Positions 62,367 to 64,000 of a stretch of 64,000 bases of DNA are shown here, in pieces (the first letter of the stretch is position 1; each line of letters starts with the position of its first letter). Source of the stretch: Pararhodobacter oceanensis (GTDB lineage Bacteria > Pseudomonadota > Alphaproteobacteria > Rhodobacterales > Rhodobacteraceae); the NCBI RefSeq assembly GCF_003076755.1, contig NZ_QDKM01000001.1, positions 682,001-746,000 of the forward strand, written 5' to 3'. The notes under the pieces were generated by a model. That model worked only from the letters and a program-made list of their open reading frames with translations. It searched no databases and had not been told where the DNA came from. The translations under genes were made by a program, and so were the position numbers.

Positions 62367-63755
62367 ATGGCATTTCTAGGACTTTTCCTGGCCTTGGCGC
62401 TGGCGATTTCTTTCGGCGGCTCGGGCGGTGGCGAGGATGAACTTGCCGGTGGCGATATCAACGGCACCAATGATGATGATCAGCTCGAGGGCACCACTGA
62501 AGCCGATGTGATCAACGGCATGGGCGGCAATGATCTGCTGGCCGGTCTCGGTGGCGACGATATGATCAACGGCGGTGTCGGCAATGACACGGTGCACGGT
62601 GATGAGGGCGACGATACGATCAGTGGGGACCGTGGCGACGACATGCTCTTCGGCGATGCCGGTCGCGATGTGATCACCGGCGAGGGTGGCCGCGATCATC
62701 TGGAAGGCGGCGGCGGTGGCGATACGCTGGACGGCGGCGCTTGGGATGACACGCTGCTGGGTGATGCCGGATGGGATGAATTGACCGGCGGCGATGGCAA
62801 TGACCTGCTCGACGGTGGCTCTGGCGATGACATGCTGACCGGCGGCGCGGGTATGGACGTTTTGCTCGGCGGTGACGGGATGGACATGCTGGCCGGTGAC
62901 GGCGGCAATGACAGTCTCGACGGCGGCAACGGACGCGATCTCTTGGATGGCGGACAGGGCGATGATACGCTGCTGGGCGGTGCCTGGGACGACACGCTGA
63001 ATGGCGGCGGCGGTGCCGATGCGCTTAATGGCGGCAGCGGGCAGGATCTGCTGGATGGCGGTGCCGGAGAGGACACGCTGAGTGGTGGCATCGGCTTTGA
63101 CACGCTGCTTGGCGGCGGCGGCAACGACCAGCTTGCGGGCGGTGTCGGCAATGACAATCTCGACGGCGGGCGCGGCAATGACCTGCTCGACGGTGGCGCG
63201 CTGAACGACCTGCTGGAAGGCGGCGGCGGCAATGACACGGTGAACGGTGGTGACGGTAACGACACGCTGTTTGGCGAGGTCGCCGAGGACGCGGGGTCGG
63301 AACTGACCGGCAATGACCTGATGAACGGCGGCGCGGGCAATGACCTGCTGTTTGCGCGCTTCGGCAATGATACGCTGAATGGCGACGCGGGCAGTGACAC
63401 GCTGACCGGCATCTGGGGCGACAATCTGCTCGACGGTGGCGAGGGTGACGATCTGCTGACCGGCGGCGACGGCGATGTGATGACCGGCGGCGCGGGCGCG
63501 GATCAGTTCAATGTCTCGATGCAGGGCGAGAGTGGCGACGCGCCGGTGGTGATCACCGATTTTGACGTGGCGAGCGACAGCGGCGTGCAGATCTTCCCCG
63601 CCACCGCGGCCGAGGCGGCGGAGGATCCGGTGCTGACCCTGCGCGACAGCGACGCGGGGCTCGAAGTGCTGCTGGACGGTGAAGTCGCAGCGGTGCTGCA
63701 GGGCGTCACCGCGGCGGATAATCCGTCGATCACCTTGGGCGCGGTTGCGGCCTGA
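62367..63755 (+). CDS. RTX-type calcium-binding repeat protein with N-terminal hydrophobic segment
   Basis: 462 residues. After a short hydrophobic N-terminus ([18 protein letters not shown]) comes a nearly unbroken array, about residues 33-385, of nine-residue glycine/aspartate repeats of the GGxGxDxLx type (for example [17 protein letters not shown]), which bind calcium in parallel beta-rolls. The C-terminal 75 residues are a non-repeat globular end ([17 protein letters not shown]) like the tail found in type I secreted RTX proteins. GGGGGTAAG precedes ATG 62367. No secretion genes are nearby. Confidence 0.88.
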   Translation: MAFLGLFLALALAISFGGSGGGEDELAGGDINGTNDDDQLEGTTEADVINGMGGNDLLAGLGGDDMINGGVGNDTVHGDEGDDTISGDRGDDMLFGDAGRDVITGEGGRDHLEGGGGGDTLDGGAWDDTLLGDAGWDELTGGDGNDLLDGGSGDDMLTGGAGMDVLLGGDGMDMLAGDGGNDSLDGGNGRDLLDGGQGDDTLLGGAWDDTLNGGGGADALNGGSGQDLLDGGAGEDTLSGGIGFDTLLGGGGNDQLAGGVGNDNLDGGRGNDLLDGGALNDLLEGGGGNDTVNGGDGNDTLFGEVAEDAGSELTGNDLMNGGAGNDLLFARFGNDTLNGDAGSDTLTGIWGDNLLDGGEGDDLLTGGDGDVMTGGAGADQFNVSMQGESGDAPVVITDFDVASDSGVQIFPATAAEAAEDPVLTLRDSDAGLEVLLDGEVAAVLQGVTAADNPSITLGAVAA

Positions 63756-63774
63756 TCAGCCTCGACGAATGGTA

Positions 63775-63805
63775 AAGGGCCGCCTATCTTGGGCGGCCCT
63801 TATCT
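63775..63805. terminator. Terminator hairpin after the RTX-type gene
   Basis: AAGGGCCGCC (63775-63784) with GGCGGCCCTT (63792-63801), perfect 10-base stem, 7-base loop, A/T flanks on both sides. It may serve both the RTX gene and the convergent aminotransferase gene. Confidence 0.75.
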
Positions 63806-63883
63806 ATGCGACATCTATGCGACTGGGGGGCAAGAGCGGATTGATGCTCATCATGCCTGACCGAATTGCACCCGCCCCCGTTC

Positions 63884-64000
63884 TCAGATCGCCGCTTTGC
63901 GCATTTCCTCAAGGTAAATCTCGCGCAGCCGCGCCACCACCGGCCCCGGCGTGCCCTTGCCCAGCGCGACACCGTCCACCTCGATCACCGGCATCACAAA
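63884..64000 (-). CDS. D-amino-acid aminotransferase, C-terminal end (continues past window)
   Basis: Only the last 38 residues are seen, ending VALGKGTPGPVVARLREIYL ... RKAAI. The VMPVIEVDG(V/I)A.G.G.PGP...RL pattern is the C-terminus of class IV (branched-chain or D-alanine) aminotransferases, most like D-amino-acid transaminase. The gene is cut by the window edge, and the assignment rests on this tail alone. Confidence 0.7.
   Translation of the reverse strand, partial: FVMPVIEVDGVALGKGTPGPVVARLREIYLEEMRKAAI

Noticed and set aside
62450-63500. 27-base periodicity considered as a non-coding satellite
   Set aside because: It is the codon-level trace of the nine-residue RTX repeat within an intact gene.

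Overview
The window is 64 kb of a GC-rich alphaproteobacterial chromosome, most likely from the Rhodobacterales (Rhodobacteraceae). This is judged from the gene set and protein wording: a 44-residue aa3-type cytochrome oxidase subunit IV, a DUF1013/TrcR cell-cycle regulator, DUF1244, a TIGR02302-type protein beside lysA/argH, polyhydroxybutyrate genes phaA-phaB, an ETF-ubiquinone oxidoreductase and a 3-methylmercaptopropionyl-CoA dehydrogenase-like enzyme. The genus cannot be told. It reads as ordinary core chromosome. No rRNA, tRNA, transposase, integrase, phage gene or CRISPR array was seen.

Layout. 0-8 kb: the 5' part of lpxD, an L,D-transpeptidase divergent from a MepK-like murein endopeptidase, a CNNM/CorC-type membrane protein, sufA-like and sufT, and tgt. 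8-18.5 kb: a YbbA/YbbP-type ABC exporter divergent from a TesA-type esterase, then tpiA, ilvD, mnmH, hemC and a methyltransferase. 18.5-27 kb: a SPOR-domain D-Ala-D-Ala carboxypeptidase, a HAD hydrolase, clpS with an RsmC-like methyltransferase and an SDR that lacks its catalytic residues, and a TIGR02302 protein. 26-34 kb: lysA, a 40-residue lipoprotein, argH, an EAL protein, phaA, phaB, a DMT exporter and a YdcH-like small protein. 34-47 kb: trmN6-like, polyprenyl diphosphate synthase, ispE, a TPR protein, ETF-QO, greA, an unknown membrane protein with azlCD, a possible permuted NlpC/P60-like lipoprotein, cytochrome oxidase subunit IV, an MBL hydrolase and an acyl-CoA dehydrogenase. 47-64 kb: the tsaC/Sua5 gene, then rpmI-rplT, pheS and pheT kept in order on one strand but spread out by unrelated genes, a MORN-repeat protein, TrcR, an exonuclease-BRCT fusion, CcdA with a thioredoxin, pyk, DUF1244, an RTX-type calcium-binding protein and the 3' end of a D-amino-acid aminotransferase.

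Genes that work together: cell-wall remodelling (L,D-transpeptidase with MepK-like enzyme, and the SPOR carboxypeptidase), Fe-S assembly (sufA-like, sufT), tRNA modification (tgt, mnmH, trmN6-like, tsaC), isoprenoid and quinone supply (ispE facing a polyprenyl synthase) plus the quinone-linked ETF-QO, fatty-acid oxidation (acyl-CoA dehydrogenase), PHB precursor synthesis (phaA, phaB) and translation (pheST, rpmI, rplT).

The most unusual structure is non-coding. Three distinct hairpin-rich repeat families (eight copies) all lie in gaps between convergent genes, and none was found in a tandem or divergent gap. No clearly new defence or biosynthetic system was found.
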